From Gammaproteobacteria bacterium (lineage in GTDB: Bacteria > Pseudomonadota > Gammaproteobacteria > Pseudomonadales > Halieaceae), in NCBI GenBank assembly GCA_030431585.1, contig JAUIIQ010000001.1, positions 71,878-117,856 on the forward strand: DNA of 45,979 nt. Reading direction: 5' to 3'. Under the pieces are notes generated by a model, which saw only the letters and a program-made list of their open reading frames with translations, was not told the DNA's origin and did no database searches. The first letter of the stretch is position 1. The number at the start of each line of letters is the position of its first letter. Both the position numbers and the translations under genes were made by a program. Shown in pieces: positions 16,984 through 25,634 of the stretch.

Positions 16984-17287
16984 CTTCCATTTCGACATCA
17001 CTATCCACTACCTATACTCGCCGTGACGCGCCGAAGCCGTCGCTGAAGTGCCTGAACCGCCCGTCTGGTACACGCGCCCCGCTGGGGTACCCTCCGTCGG
17101 TCGCGAACCGGAAAAGCGCCGTTTCGCTCCCTCTCTCGGCGCGCACTTGCGACGAGCGGTTCAGCCGCTTCACCGACTCTGCATCGAGCACACTACAAGT
17201 TTGTACTGGTTTGATCTTGTGGCCTCTCCCGGCGACCTGGAACGTCACAGGGAGCATAGGTAGTGGATAGTGATGTCGAAATGGAAG
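16984..17287. repeat. Repeat B: 304-bp unit with 32-bp perfect terminal inverted repeats
   Basis: Bases 16984-17015 are the exact reverse complement of 17256-17287. Inside, a further imperfect inverted repeat pairs 17039-17065 with about 17151-17177 (23 of 27 matching). The interior has no domain-bearing reading frame. The size, perfect terminal repeats and absence of a gene resemble a miniature inverted-repeat element, but no clear target-site duplication is visible. Small stems A and C lie immediately on either side. Confidence 0.8.
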
Positions 17288-17293
17288 GAGGAG

Positions 17294-17367
17294 GCCACAA
17301 ATGGGGTAAGCCTTCCAAGGGCGTGGAAGTTTCTTTTCAACCGCGGAAGGCTTACCCCATTTGTGGC
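17294..17367. repeat. Palindrome C (23-bp perfect arms, 28-nt loop)
   Basis: Arms 17294-17316 and 17345-17367 are perfect reverse complements. Architecture and loop length resemble palindrome A, and both arms start with GCCAC next to G-rich sequence, suggesting two members of one repeat family on either side of repeat B. Confidence 0.85.
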
Positions 17368-17376
17368 GTCCGCTTT

Positions 17377-17408
17377 GTTTGAATGCCTCATCGTTTGAAT
17401 GCCTCATT
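17377..17408 (+). repeat. Tandem 16-bp duplication
   Basis: GTTTGAATGCCTCATC (17377-17392) is followed at once by a second copy differing only in the last base (17393-17408). It lies just right of palindrome C. With only two units it is not a CRISPR. Confidence 0.8.
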
Positions 17409-17602
17409 CCACGCTAATGTGCGATGAACCCTTTGTTTCTACAGGACGTACGGTACGCCCCCGGGAGGCATGGAGAGCCTGCCCCGCGTTATCGAGTATG
17501 CCGGAGGAGGCGTGGTTGGGAATAAGCCCTAAATTTTGTGGAGGCGCCCTGGGGATGCAAGGGGTCTGCGCTGCGTTATCGAGGTATGACGCAGGGAGGT
17601 AT

Positions 17603-17640
17603 GTCGTGCAAGGGCACCAAGGTCGTGCAAGGCCACCGAG
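17603..17640 (+). repeat. Tandem 19-bp imperfect duplication
   Basis: Two adjacent 19-bp units (17603-17621 and 17622-17640), each beginning GTCGTGCAAGG, match at 17 of 19 positions. They lie just downstream (by gene direction) of the histone-like gene, in the region without genes. Confidence 0.65.
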
Positions 17641-17712
17641 GCAGGCCGCTAGTAAAATCGGCAGACTGCCCCAGTGGTAAATGGCCTGTGGAAGGTACTG
17701 GTCCGGAAGCGA

Positions 17713-18036
17713 TTATTTCGCGGCGGAGCGCTTCTTCCTGACAGTTGCCTTTTTCCTGGGTGCTGCTTTCTTCTTCGCTACGGCCTTTTTCTTGGGCGCG
17801 GCTTTCTTCTTCGCTACTGCTTTTTTCTTCGTGGCAGCTTTTTTCTTCGGCGCAGTTTTTTTCTTGCCTTCAAGCTTCTTCTCCAGCTGCTCGGTCTGCT
17901 TGGCAAGCTCCAGAATCATTTTGCGGATGCCTTTGAGAGCATCCTTGGCCTGTTTTTGAATGCTCTTTTCCGTGTCGGCCAAAAGCTTGTTTGCGTCTTT
18001 CTGGATCTGTGAAACTTTGCTTTTCTTCGATGCCAT
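17713..18036 (-). CDS. Histone H1-like Lys/Ala-rich DNA-binding protein
   Basis: The 107-residue product has two parts. Residues 1-57 are a helical, coiled-coil-like segment (SQIQKDANKLLADTEKSIQ, then KGIRKMILELAKQTEQLEKK). Residues 58-107 are a basic tail of KKKA-type repeats with Pro (APKKK, AVAKKK, AAPRKK), containing a 12-residue unit repeated twice. The tail is like eukaryotic histone H1 and bacterial AlgP/HctA-type tails, which bind DNA without sequence specificity. A role in nucleoid organisation is inferred. An AGGAG ribosome-binding site precedes the ATG, and a promoter with a perfect TATAAT and a leader hairpin lies upstream. The tail is encoded by tandem DNA repeats, so its length may vary between strains. 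Confidence 0.85.
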   Translation of the reverse strand: MASKKSKVSQIQKDANKLLADTEKSIQKQAKDALKGIRKMILELAKQTEQLEKKLEGKKKTAPKKKAATKKKAVAKKKAAPKKKAVAKKKAAPRKKATVRKKRSAAK

Positions 18037-18064
18037 GGTCAGGCTCCTTCGTTATCAGGTTTGT

Positions 18065-18082
18065 CTTTGTTTTTTAACAAAG
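18065..18082 (-). promoter_or_regulatory. Leader hairpin of the histone-like gene
   Basis: CTTTGTT and AACAAAG form a 7-bp perfect stem with a 4-nt A/T loop between the -10 box and the ribosome-binding site. It may affect transcript stability or translation; it is too weak and too A/T-rich to call a riboswitch. Confidence 0.45.
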
Positions 18083-18089
18083 CGAAGAG

Positions 18090-18117
18090 ATTATAGTACA
18101 AATATGCAAGGTGTCGT
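18090..18117 (-). promoter_or_regulatory. Putative sigma-70 promoter of the histone-like gene
   Basis: On the minus strand a perfect TATAAT (plus-strand 18090-18095) lies 16 bases downstream of ACGACA (plus-strand 18112-18117), which matches four of six positions of TTGACA. The expected transcript start is about 45-50 bases before the ATG. Confidence 0.65.
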
Positions 18118-18239
18118 GACTTGATTTATCTGCGTAGTGAGAGTGCTGCAAAAGCTTCGCGGTAGCATGGGTAATAGGCGATAGGTAATACCGGGCATTG
18201 CGCCTGGATCACAGTAGTAAATACAGCAAGAGCAGACTG

Positions 18240-20618
18240 CTAGCCGGACATCCGCAGCCGTTTCAGGTGGGCGTAGTAGGCGCGCATACCCTGCTCAAGC
18301 TTGCCTATTTCCGGGGCATCGCAGTCGTACTTTTTCATGGTGGCCAGGGTGCCCCTCCTCAAGCCGCTCAGTTGGCTGCCATTGAATATCGCGTCCATGA
18401 AATTCGCAGTGTTGCGGTCGTTCTCAGAGGAAAAGTAATCGTAGAACATGTCACGGAACTCAGGGTTGATGGCGTAATCCTCATAAACGGTAACCCCCTT
18501 GATGGTATACATGGTGAAGCCCATCGAGTTCTTGTAAGCGGTGTCTGTGCGCTTGCTATAGCTTATTTGCAGTGCGTTTGGCTTCAGGCAGTCCTCGTAT
18601 TCCCTGCCGTAGTGCAGCAGGTAAGTTCCCGCTACCAATCCCAGCGCTGAAGGCAGTTTCAGTTTGGCAGTGAGCGGGTTGTTGGCTGGAACATTCACTC
18701 CTGTTAGTGCCTCTCCCAGCGCTATCATCGTCTCTACCTGCTGCCGATATAGGCCCAGAAGCGGCGCGACACTTTGCAGTATGCTTCGGTCAAGTTGTCG
18801 CAGCCTGTCGAAGTCCTGATTGTAGAGAGCATTCAGGTAATCGGAACTGTCGTTGCCGCGAAACGGCTGGGCGTATTGCCTGGCCTGGTACAGCGCGTCT
18901 TTCAGATCAGCCACAGCGCGTTTGTCCAGGTCACCCAGCAGGAAGTAGGTGCTTTCGAAACGACGTATCTGCGGCGTGCTTTTTTGTTCGGCGAGTTTGT
19001 CCAGCAAGTCCTCTTCCAGATCTTCCTGCAGCGCCCATCGTAAGTCCGCCGCCTCGTCCAGCAACTCCGCAACGTCCCGGTGGGCGGCCAGCGCTCCGTA
19101 TTTCTGCTGCTGGGCATTATTCAGTGTCACCAGGTTGGCAAGCGTTGTGAGTTGCTCTCCCTCCTCTTCCAGCACCTCGAGCGCCTCCAGGTCCTGATCC
19201 ACGAAATACTCGATCCGGTCATCGATCGCCTGCGAAAAAATGGCCGCGGCATCGTCACAGGTATCGGCTACTTCAGCGGCGCAGCCATGTTCCCCTGTAG
19301 TGGCCTGAATCCATTGCTGCATGTAGGCCAGCTCCGCAATGGAGATTTCCTCGCCCGATACATAAGCCACTGCAGATGCTTCCAGATGTCGCTTGTAGAC
19401 TTCTGTTGCCGGCGTGTTGTCGAGCTCCAGGTTATTCATGATGTTGCCGTAAAGCGTGGTAAACCTGACAAAATCATCCTTTGACCCCAGCAGCAGCTCT
19501 GCGAAATTCAGCGCTTGCTCCCTGTTACCCATCTCAGAGGCATAGTCAGACAACTCATCGACGATCGCCACTTTGGGCATCAAGGGTGAGAAGTCGAATC
19601 GACGGGTTTGCGCCTTCTGCTGCTCTGTTCGCCGGTCTTCAACGATTTCGTCGGGAACAACATCGGCAAAACGATGTGCCTGAGGCATGGCTGCCAGTTG
19701 CGCTGCCTGGGTGTGCGTCATGGTAAGTCCTGATGCAAGCAGCGAACGTGTGCGCTGTTGCCAGCTACGTATCACGTCTTCGCGAAAAACGTTGAAGCGC
19801 GATATCTCGAAATAACGTCGGTTGCTGATCTCACCCGCCAGGCGGGCGGCAATCTGTTTCAGCTCACGGCTGTCATCCCGAGACAGGCAATAGGCGGTGA
19901 GTTGAGCACCTGTCTCAAGTACCTCCGCGGCAGAGAACTCGGTATAGGGTTTGCCAAAAATGGTGTTGAATACGTCTTCACTGAGCACCGGGTCGATATT
20001 CACCCTGTTGTTGGCATCTTTCTCAATCCCGGCCGCGGCAGCCAGCCATTCGCGCACAGGTTTACTGCATTGCCCTGCCGCATCAGGCTGTATATTTGCC
20101 TGAATCGCGCTGATGTCAGCAGCCAGTCTTTCGATAAAGTCGTCACTGTCGCTGCTGGCAATAATGCCCAGTTCGCAAGGCCTTCCGCGACCAACTGTAG
20201 TGCGCAACACTGCTCTTTCACCATCCGCTGACAGCAGGGCCGACAACGCAAGCTTCCTGTTGTTTTCATCTTCTGTGGTAAAGCGTACTTCCCGCGAATA
20301 GGGATAGTAGGAGCCGTTCTCAATCGCACCGCCGCCAAACAGGCTGTAGCCGGCTGCGGTTTTGCCGGCCCTCTGAATCGCCCCGGAGACGGAAATCTGA
20401 CCGCTTACCGAGTGGTCGTCCAGCGTATTGATTGTCAGTGTTAGCGGGAAAGTACGACCAGAGCAGTACAGCAGGCCTGTCCAGTTGGTATTGGGCCGAT
20501 ACGCTTCAATGTCACTGTGCACAGCCTGCTGGTGATCGTCTGCACCGCATGCCGCGAGAAACGTCACGCACAACAAACTGATAATGAGGTAGTCGCCCAG
20601 CCTGGGAGGTACAGCCAT
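18240..20618 (-). CDS. Large lipoprotein of unknown function
   Basis: The 792-residue product has a lipoprotein signal (LLCVTFLAACGADD, lipid-modified Cys). The ATG at 20618 is chosen because AAGAGA lies 8 bases upstream; the ATG at 20624 is only 2 bases from it, and 20663 would add 15 residues ahead of the signal. After the signal comes a beta-rich domain of about 120 residues (NWTGLLYCSGRTFPLTLTIN to GRGRPCELGIIASSDS). A long, mostly helical region follows, with Glu/Asp-rich coiled-coil-like parts (EALEVLEEEGEQLTTLANLV, LLDEAADLRWALQEDLEEDL). Four or more cysteines recur in the later half. I do not recognise the family. The stop lies in a gap before the histone-like gene, and mutS is upstream on the same strand with a 97-bp gap. 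Confidence 0.75.
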   Translation of the reverse strand: MAVPPRLGDYLIISLLCVTFLAACGADDHQQAVHSDIEAYRPNTNWTGLLYCSGRTFPLTLTINTLDDHSVSGQISVSGAIQRAGKTAAGYSLFGGGAIENGSYYPYSREVRFTTEDENNRKLALSALLSADGERAVLRTTVGRGRPCELGIIASSDSDDFIERLAADISAIQANIQPDAAGQCSKPVREWLAAAAGIEKDANNRVNIDPVLSEDVFNTIFGKPYTEFSAAEVLETGAQLTAYCLSRDDSRELKQIAARLAGEISNRRYFEISRFNVFREDVIRSWQQRTRSLLASGLTMTHTQAAQLAAMPQAHRFADVVPDEIVEDRRTEQQKAQTRRFDFSPLMPKVAIVDELSDYASEMGNREQALNFAELLLGSKDDFVRFTTLYGNIMNNLELDNTPATEVYKRHLEASAVAYVSGEEISIAELAYMQQWIQATTGEHGCAAEVADTCDDAAAIFSQAIDDRIEYFVDQDLEALEVLEEEGEQLTTLANLVTLNNAQQQKYGALAAHRDVAELLDEAADLRWALQEDLEEDLLDKLAEQKSTPQIRRFESTYFLLGDLDKRAVADLKDALYQARQYAQPFRGNDSSDYLNALYNQDFDRLRQLDRSILQSVAPLLGLYRQQVETMIALGEALTGVNVPANNPLTAKLKLPSALGLVAGTYLLHYGREYEDCLKPNALQISYSKRTDTAYKNSMGFTMYTIKGVTVYEDYAINPEFRDMFYDYFSSENDRNTANFMDAIFNGSQLSGLRRGTLATMKKYDCDAPEIGKLEQGMRAYYAHLKRLRMSG

Positions 20619-20715
20619 TTTCATATTCTCTTGCCTGTCTCGGGATACCGCTCGCGTGGTCAATTGTGGCAGAGGAGCAGAACACAGCGGTCATCTTGCG
20701 ACGTCACTGTCGTTG

Positions 20716-23322
20716 CTACTCGCTCAGCCGTGCCTTCAGTGCATAAAGCTTGTCCAGCGCTTCTCGCGGCGTTAAGCCATCCACGTCCAGCGCTTCCAGG
20801 TCGTCCAGGACCGGGTGGGGTGCCGGCGTATTGAACAAGTCCACCTGGGGGGAGTCAGGGCCGGCCACCGGTACTTTTCCCGGCGCTGCCACCGGCGGCA
20901 CATTCTCTGCAGGCCTTGCTGCCTCCAACTCCTGTAGCTTCTCAGCCGCTGCCGCCAGCACCCGCGCGGGTATGCCGGCCAGCTTCGCCACCTGCAGACC
21001 AAAACTGCGATTGGCCGGGCCCTCCTGAATGTGGTGCAGGAACACCACATGGTCCTGGTGTTCCGTGGCGTCCAGATGCACGTTGGCCATTGTGGGGCAT
21101 CTTTCAGGCAGAGCGGTAAGCTCGAAATAGTGGGTGGCAAACAGGGTGAAGGCTTTTACCTGCTGTGCCAGTTCCACGGCGGCCGCCCAGGCCAGGCTGA
21201 GGCCGTCAAAGGTGCTGGTGCCGCGGCCTACTTCATCCATCAACACCAGTGAGCGGGGGGTGGCGTTGTGCAGGATATTTGCCGTCTCGGTCATTTCAAC
21301 CATGAATGTGGAGCGCCCGGATGCGAGGTCGTCGGAGGAGCCGATGCGAGTGAAGATGCGATCCAGCGGTGCCAGCCGGGCTGCGCTCGCCGGCACGTAA
21401 CTGCCAATGTGCGCCAGTAGAGCGATCACTGCGTTCTGGCGCATGTAGGTCGACTTGCCGCCCATGTTGGGGCCGGTGATCAACAGCATGCGCCGCGACG
21501 TATCCAGCAGCGCATCGTTGGCGATAAAGGGCTCCTCCAGAACCTGTTCCACCACCAGGTGCCTGCCCTGGGTGACTTCAAATACCTGTTCCTGGCAAAA
21601 CTGTGGCCGGCACAGGTGCAGGCGGTCTGCGCGCTCGGCCAGGCAGGCGAGTACGTCGATCTCAGCGACGGCGGCAGCAGTGTCCTGCAGCGCTGCCAGT
21701 TGCTGGTTAAGCTGCTCCAGCAGCTCGTCGTACAGGGCCTTCTCCCGCGCCAGCGCGCGACTCTTGCTGGACAGGGCTTTGTCTTCAAACTCTTTCAGCT
21801 CAGGTGTGATAAAGCGCTCGGCGTTCTTCAGCGTCTGCCGCCGAATGTACTCTGCGGGAGCCTTGTCGGATTGTGACCGGCTGATTTCGATGTAGTATCC
21901 GTGGACCCGGTTATAGCCGACTTTCAAGGTGGCGATACCGGTAGCCTCACGCTCGCGCTGTTCTATCTCCAGCAGGTAGTCGGTGGCACCACCACTGATC
22001 CTGCGCAGTTCGTCCAGTTCTTCGTCGTAACCATCGGCAATGACGCCGCCCTCGCGAATCACCACGGGCGGGTTGTCTATCAGGGCACGGTCCAGTAAGT
22101 TCACCAGGTCGGGGTAGTCGCCGGCCTGGGCAGCCAGTGTCGCCAGCAGCGGCGCTGGGCAATGGGCCAGTTCAGAGCGCAACGGCGGCAGTGCCGCCAG
22201 CGAACTGAGCAGCCGGGTAAGATCCCGTGGCCTGGCGCTGCGTAAAGCCACCCGGGTGAGAATGCGCTCCACGTCACCAATTGGCTTCAGCGCTGAGCGC
22301 ACGGGCTCATAGTGATAATTGCCACACAGCGCTGCAATGGCATCCTGGCGGCGTTCCAGTGCGCCGATATCGGTCAACGGCCGGTGCAGCCAGCGCCGCA
22401 GCAGACGGCTGCCCATGGAGGTAATGCCCCTGTCCAGCACTGAGTACAGGGTGTTGCTGTCGCCGCCGGTCATGTTGATGTCGATTTCCAGGTTGCGGCG
22501 GGTTGCTGCGTCCAGTATGACGCTGGCTTCGCGGCTCTCATGGCTCAGCCCGCGGATGTGCGGCAGGCTGGCGCGCTGGGTGTCCTTCACATACTGCAAC
22601 AAACAGCCGGCAGCGCCAATCGCCAGATCGAGGTCCTCGCAGCCAAAGCCCTGCAGGTCGTGAGTCTGGAACTGGGCATTCAGGGCCCTGCGCGCGCTCT
22701 CGCAGTCAAACTCCCATTCCGGCTGCGCACGGGCGCCACGGCGGGAGGTGATGGCGGTATGGCCTATGGTGTCGCAGTACAGGGTTTCGGCCGGGTTGAG
22801 GCGCTCCAGCTCGCCGGCCAGAGCCTCGTCACCGCTCAGCTCCAGAACCCGGAAGCGACCGCTGCTGAGATCGAGATAGGCAATGCCATAGGCGTCGCCC
22901 CTGTGGCCAATGGCCAGCAGCAGGTTGTCGACACGTTCGTCCAGCAGGGCTTCGTCAGACAGCGTGCCGGGAGTCACCACGCGCACCACCTTGCGTTCAA
23001 CCGGCCCTTTGCTGGTGGCCGGGTCTCCAATCTGCTCGGCGATCGCTACCGAGACACCGGCCTTGACCAGTCTTGCCAGGTAGCCCTCGGCGGCGTGATA
23101 AGGCACCCCGCACATGGGGATGGGGTCGCCATTGGATTTGCCCCGGGCTGTCAGGGTGATATCAAGCAGCTGTGCTGCCTGCTTCGCATCGTCATAAAAC
23201 AGCTCGTAAAAGTCGCCCATGCGGTAAAAAACCAGATCGCGCGGGTGCTCTGCCTTGATGGCCAGGTACTGCACCATCATCGGCGTGTGGCCGGACCTGG
23301 CGCCTTGCTCTGTGTTCTTCAT
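20716..23322 (-). CDS. mutS: DNA mismatch repair protein MutS
   Basis: The full-length 868-residue product recognises mismatches and small loops and recruits MutL in an ATP-dependent way. The mismatch-reading Phe-x-Glu is F38-Y39-E40 in [10 protein letters not shown]. The connector, lever and clamp regions follow. The ATPase domain carries Walker A ([13 protein letters not shown], about 615-625), Walker B ([17 protein letters not shown]) and a conserved helix-turn-helix-like C-terminus. A Pro/Ala-rich linker (about 800-830) precedes the C-terminal segment used in tetramer contacts. Length is normal for MutS1. It follows the secreted three-repeat protein gene by 26 bp on the same strand and may be partly co-transcribed with it. 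Confidence 0.98.
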   Translation of the reverse strand: MKNTEQGARSGHTPMMVQYLAIKAEHPRDLVFYRMGDFYELFYDDAKQAAQLLDITLTARGKSNGDPIPMCGVPYHAAEGYLARLVKAGVSVAIAEQIGDPATSKGPVERKVVRVVTPGTLSDEALLDERVDNLLLAIGHRGDAYGIAYLDLSSGRFRVLELSGDEALAGELERLNPAETLYCDTIGHTAITSRRGARAQPEWEFDCESARRALNAQFQTHDLQGFGCEDLDLAIGAAGCLLQYVKDTQRASLPHIRGLSHESREASVILDAATRRNLEIDINMTGGDSNTLYSVLDRGITSMGSRLLRRWLHRPLTDIGALERRQDAIAALCGNYHYEPVRSALKPIGDVERILTRVALRSARPRDLTRLLSSLAALPPLRSELAHCPAPLLATLAAQAGDYPDLVNLLDRALIDNPPVVIREGGVIADGYDEELDELRRISGGATDYLLEIEQREREATGIATLKVGYNRVHGYYIEISRSQSDKAPAEYIRRQTLKNAERFITPELKEFEDKALSSKSRALAREKALYDELLEQLNQQLAALQDTAAAVAEIDVLACLAERADRLHLCRPQFCQEQVFEVTQGRHLVVEQVLEEPFIANDALLDTSRRMLLITGPNMGGKSTYMRQNAVIALLAHIGSYVPASAARLAPLDRIFTRIGSSDDLASGRSTFMVEMTETANILHNATPRSLVLMDEVGRGTSTFDGLSLAWAAAVELAQQVKAFTLFATHYFELTALPERCPTMANVHLDATEHQDHVVFLHHIQEGPANRSFGLQVAKLAGIPARVLAAAAEKLQELEAARPAENVPPVAAPGKVPVAGPDSPQVDLFNTPAPHPVLDDLEALDVDGLTPREALDKLYALKARLSE

Positions 23323-23349
23323 GTAATGTCTGTCAATTCAGCCTGCCGC

Positions 23350-25503
23350 TCAGCGGCGGAAGTTTCTGGGTTGCCGTTGCATCTGCCGGTGCGGTACAGG
23401 CCGATTGCGTTCATGCATGGCGCCCCGGCTGCGCGCGTGTCTGGCCGTGTCGAGATCGTAGCGGTGACTGTTTCGGGAGGACGGCCTGCTGGCTGGTTTT
23501 GCCAGGTCGCGGCTCGCCGGTTTCTGCAGGTCCCGGGAGGGACTGTTCAACTGCTTGTCCTGCTTCCAACCACCTTTGTCGCGCGTCTGCCATTGATTGT
23601 TTTCATTTCTGACCACCCTGCCATCACGATCCGCATACACGTTATTTTTCAGCTTGTTATTGGAGCTTGCACGTTTCAGGTCACGTTGCACGGCTTGTGG
23701 CTTTGCCTTGCGGTCGCGGTTTTCGGCGCGGTTATAGAGATTGTCGCGACGCAGCGAGTCGCGGTTGAGGTTGATATCCTTGCGGTCTATGCGGTTGCCG
23801 ATATCGACACGGTTACCCACATTGATATTGTTACCAATGTTGATGTTGCCGGTATTGATCACTACGGGTCCGCGGTAGCCGCCACCGTACCAGCCGTGAT
23901 GGTAGTTGTGGTAGTAACCGCCACCCCAGCTGACCCCGAAGTTGAAAAAGCCACTGCTCCAGCTCACGCCAAAGTTCCAGCCGGTCCAGGGGTTGTACCC
24001 AACGTTAAAGCCCCAGGTAGGATGGCGAGGGTAATACCAGGGGCCGGGGTAGGGCCGGTAGTACCACCCGGAGCCATAAACCGGTACGCCGTAATAGGGG
24101 AAGGACCACAGGTAACCCGGCGTGTAGCCAACGTAAACGACCTCCGGGGTCGATTCATAGACGGTGACATAGCTCGTGTTGTACACCGGTGAGCTGGGAG
24201 GAATCTTTTTGATTTCATCGCTGGGGATGGCATCGGCTACCGTCCACGGGCCAGTGGCCCCGGCGGCGGTAAACCAGACGCCGTTGTCCACTGCGTAGTA
24301 CGTACCCTTGATCTTCAGCACCTGGGTTGCGGTGTTTACTGCATAGGCTACGGCGGTGCCGGGAATGTCCTCGAATTCGGGTTTGCCTTCATACTCTACC
24401 GTCAGGGTGGCGTCGCGGCTGATAGCGGCCGTCTGCGGTATTTGTGCGTCCAGCACAGCCTCTTCTGCCTCCGGAGTGCCCGCAACCGATGTACGCAGGC
24501 CACCGATATCTGAGGCCGGAGGAATGTTCGCAAAGGCAGCGGGCAGTTCATCGGCGGGTACGAAGGTCCACGGTCCGTCGTTGCTTTTGGCCCGGAACCA
24601 GCGACCAGACAGCAGCAGATACATGTTGCCGGTTGGCAGGTCACGCAACCAGGGCGATTCGGTATTGGTCACGTAGAGCACCTCACCACCCTCCAGAGCG
24701 GTCCATTGCGGTGCACCATCGGTAACGATCAATTCGGTGGGGGTGGTGGCTACTACAATCTCCGGCGGGGTTGGCCAATCAGGCGTGTCGGGGTCGGCTT
24801 CGGGCATTGCCTTCATCAGGTCCGCAGGTGGTGTTTGCGTGGGTGTCCAGGGTCCCATAGCGGACTCGGCCTGGTACCAGAGTTTACCGTTGGTGACGTA
24901 ATGTTTGCCGCTTTTGCTCCGCACTACAGCGATGGGTGCATTCACCACGCGTTGGTAAGGGCTGTTGTCTATGTCGGCGTATATCGGTTGGCCATCGTAG
25001 CTCAACAGCACCGCCAGTTTTTCCCGAAACACGATTTTTGGCGGGTCGTTGTTCAGCTTTTCCAGGCTTCTGGATTCCAGTTCGGCCGTGGCCAGGCTGG
25101 CGGCCAGGCGTTCATGTGATATTTCAAAACCCGTGTCCGGTATGGCCGCTTCCACAATAGCCGTAAAGCGTTGCTCGCCCGCGTCCTTTGACTCCGGCCA
25201 GCGCACCTTGGTCACTCTCAGGTCTCGCACCAGAGCCGTGTCTGAATTCCTGTCGGTGTCCACGCGGGCCTCGAACCAGAAAGTGCCGAAAATCTGCTCG
25301 TCGTCACCCTTGGGTATCAGTGCCATCGCGGCGCGGCCGCTGAGCTGATTGCCTTTGAAAGACTCAGGCTGGGGCTGGTAGACGATGATGGTTCCCTGTT
25401 CCGCCACGACTTCCTGGGGCCATTCCAGGGCCAGTGTGGCTGCAGGGGTAGCGGACAGCAGTACAAAGAGAAAGGCGCTGAAAGCGCGAGTGAAAGTGGT
25501 CAA
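23350..25503 (-). CDS. Large secreted protein with three GPW repeats, Gly/Tyr/Trp-rich region and basic tail
   Basis: No ATG precedes the mature protein. A TTG at 25503 is chosen because a signal peptide (TTFTRAFSAFLFVLLSATPA...LA) starts there and a GGGGG lies just upstream; a TTG at 25614 would add 37 Pro-rich residues. The 717-residue product has three internal repeats of the form Trp-Tyr/Phe-x-Ala-x(n)-Gly-Pro-Trp-Thr near residues 205-222, 298-315 and 406-423. Next comes a segment starting YVTVYESTPEVVYVGYTPGY, a Gly/Tyr/Trp-rich stretch (about 460-570), Asn-Ile-Gly-Asn repeats (about 570-600) and a basic Arg/Lys/Asn-rich tail. Databases often name such proteins 'carbohydrate-binding family V/XII'; function is unknown. 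Export and surface or nucleic-acid binding by the tail are inference. Confidence 0.75.
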   Translation of the reverse strand: MTTFTRAFSAFLFVLLSATPAATLALEWPQEVVAEQGTIIVYQPQPESFKGNQLSGRAAMALIPKGDDEQIFGTFWFEARVDTDRNSDTALVRDLRVTKVRWPESKDAGEQRFTAIVEAAIPDTGFEISHERLAASLATAELESRSLEKLNNDPPKIVFREKLAVLLSYDGQPIYADIDNSPYQRVVNAPIAVVRSKSGKHYVTNGKLWYQAESAMGPWTPTQTPPADLMKAMPEADPDTPDWPTPPEIVVATTPTELIVTDGAPQWTALEGGEVLYVTNTESPWLRDLPTGNMYLLLSGRWFRAKSNDGPWTFVPADELPAAFANIPPASDIGGLRTSVAGTPEAEEAVLDAQIPQTAAISRDATLTVEYEGKPEFEDIPGTAVAYAVNTATQVLKIKGTYYAVDNGVWFTAAGATGPWTVADAIPSDEIKKIPPSSPVYNTSYVTVYESTPEVVYVGYTPGYLWSFPYYGVPVYGSGWYYRPYPGPWYYPRHPTWGFNVGYNPWTGWNFGVSWSSGFFNFGVSWGGGYYHNYHHGWYGGGYRGPVVINTGNINIGNNINVGNRVDIGNRIDRKDINLNRDSLRRDNLYNRAENRDRKAKPQAVQRDLKRASSNNKLKNNVYADRDGRVVRNENNQWQTRDKGGWKQDKQLNSPSRDLQKPASRDLAKPASRPSSRNSHRYDLDTARHARSRGAMHERNRPVPHRQMQRQPRNFRR

Positions 25504-25634
25504 AGTAGCCCCCGGATACGTGTCAGCGCCCCAGTCAGCGCGAGTCGGATTCCGCGGTGGAGGGGCCTGTGTTTTGAGACACGACAGTATAGGGGGGTTG
25601 GGCGGGCTGTCCAAGCGACAGCCCGCAGCGGCTA

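Larger units (their letters stand above)
16771..17712. other. 942-bp region without a convincing gene, rich in inverted repeats
   Basis: After the ompW terminator this stretch holds three palindromic structures (16900-16981, 16984-17287, 17294-17367), a tandem 16-bp duplication (17377-17408) and two pairs of short repeats (17468-17600 and 17603-17640). Open frames across it (for example 17012-17407 on the minus strand) have low-complexity, Arg/Ser/Pro-rich composition from the palindromes and show no recognisable domain or ribosome-binding site. I see no gene in it, but a structured RNA cannot be ruled out. Confidence 0.65.

Noticed and set aside
17012-17407. 131-codon minus-strand open frame in the palindrome region
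   Set aside because: It is made of the repeat arms and loops, with no ribosome-binding site or domain. It is best explained by the inverted repeats.
17377-17408. CRISPR-like direct repeat
   Set aside because: There are only two abutting 16-bp units, with no spacers and no cas genes.
22540-24192. 550-codon open frame on the plus strand across mutS and the three-repeat protein gene
   Set aside because: It runs antisense through two well-supported genes and their gap, with no recognisable domain.
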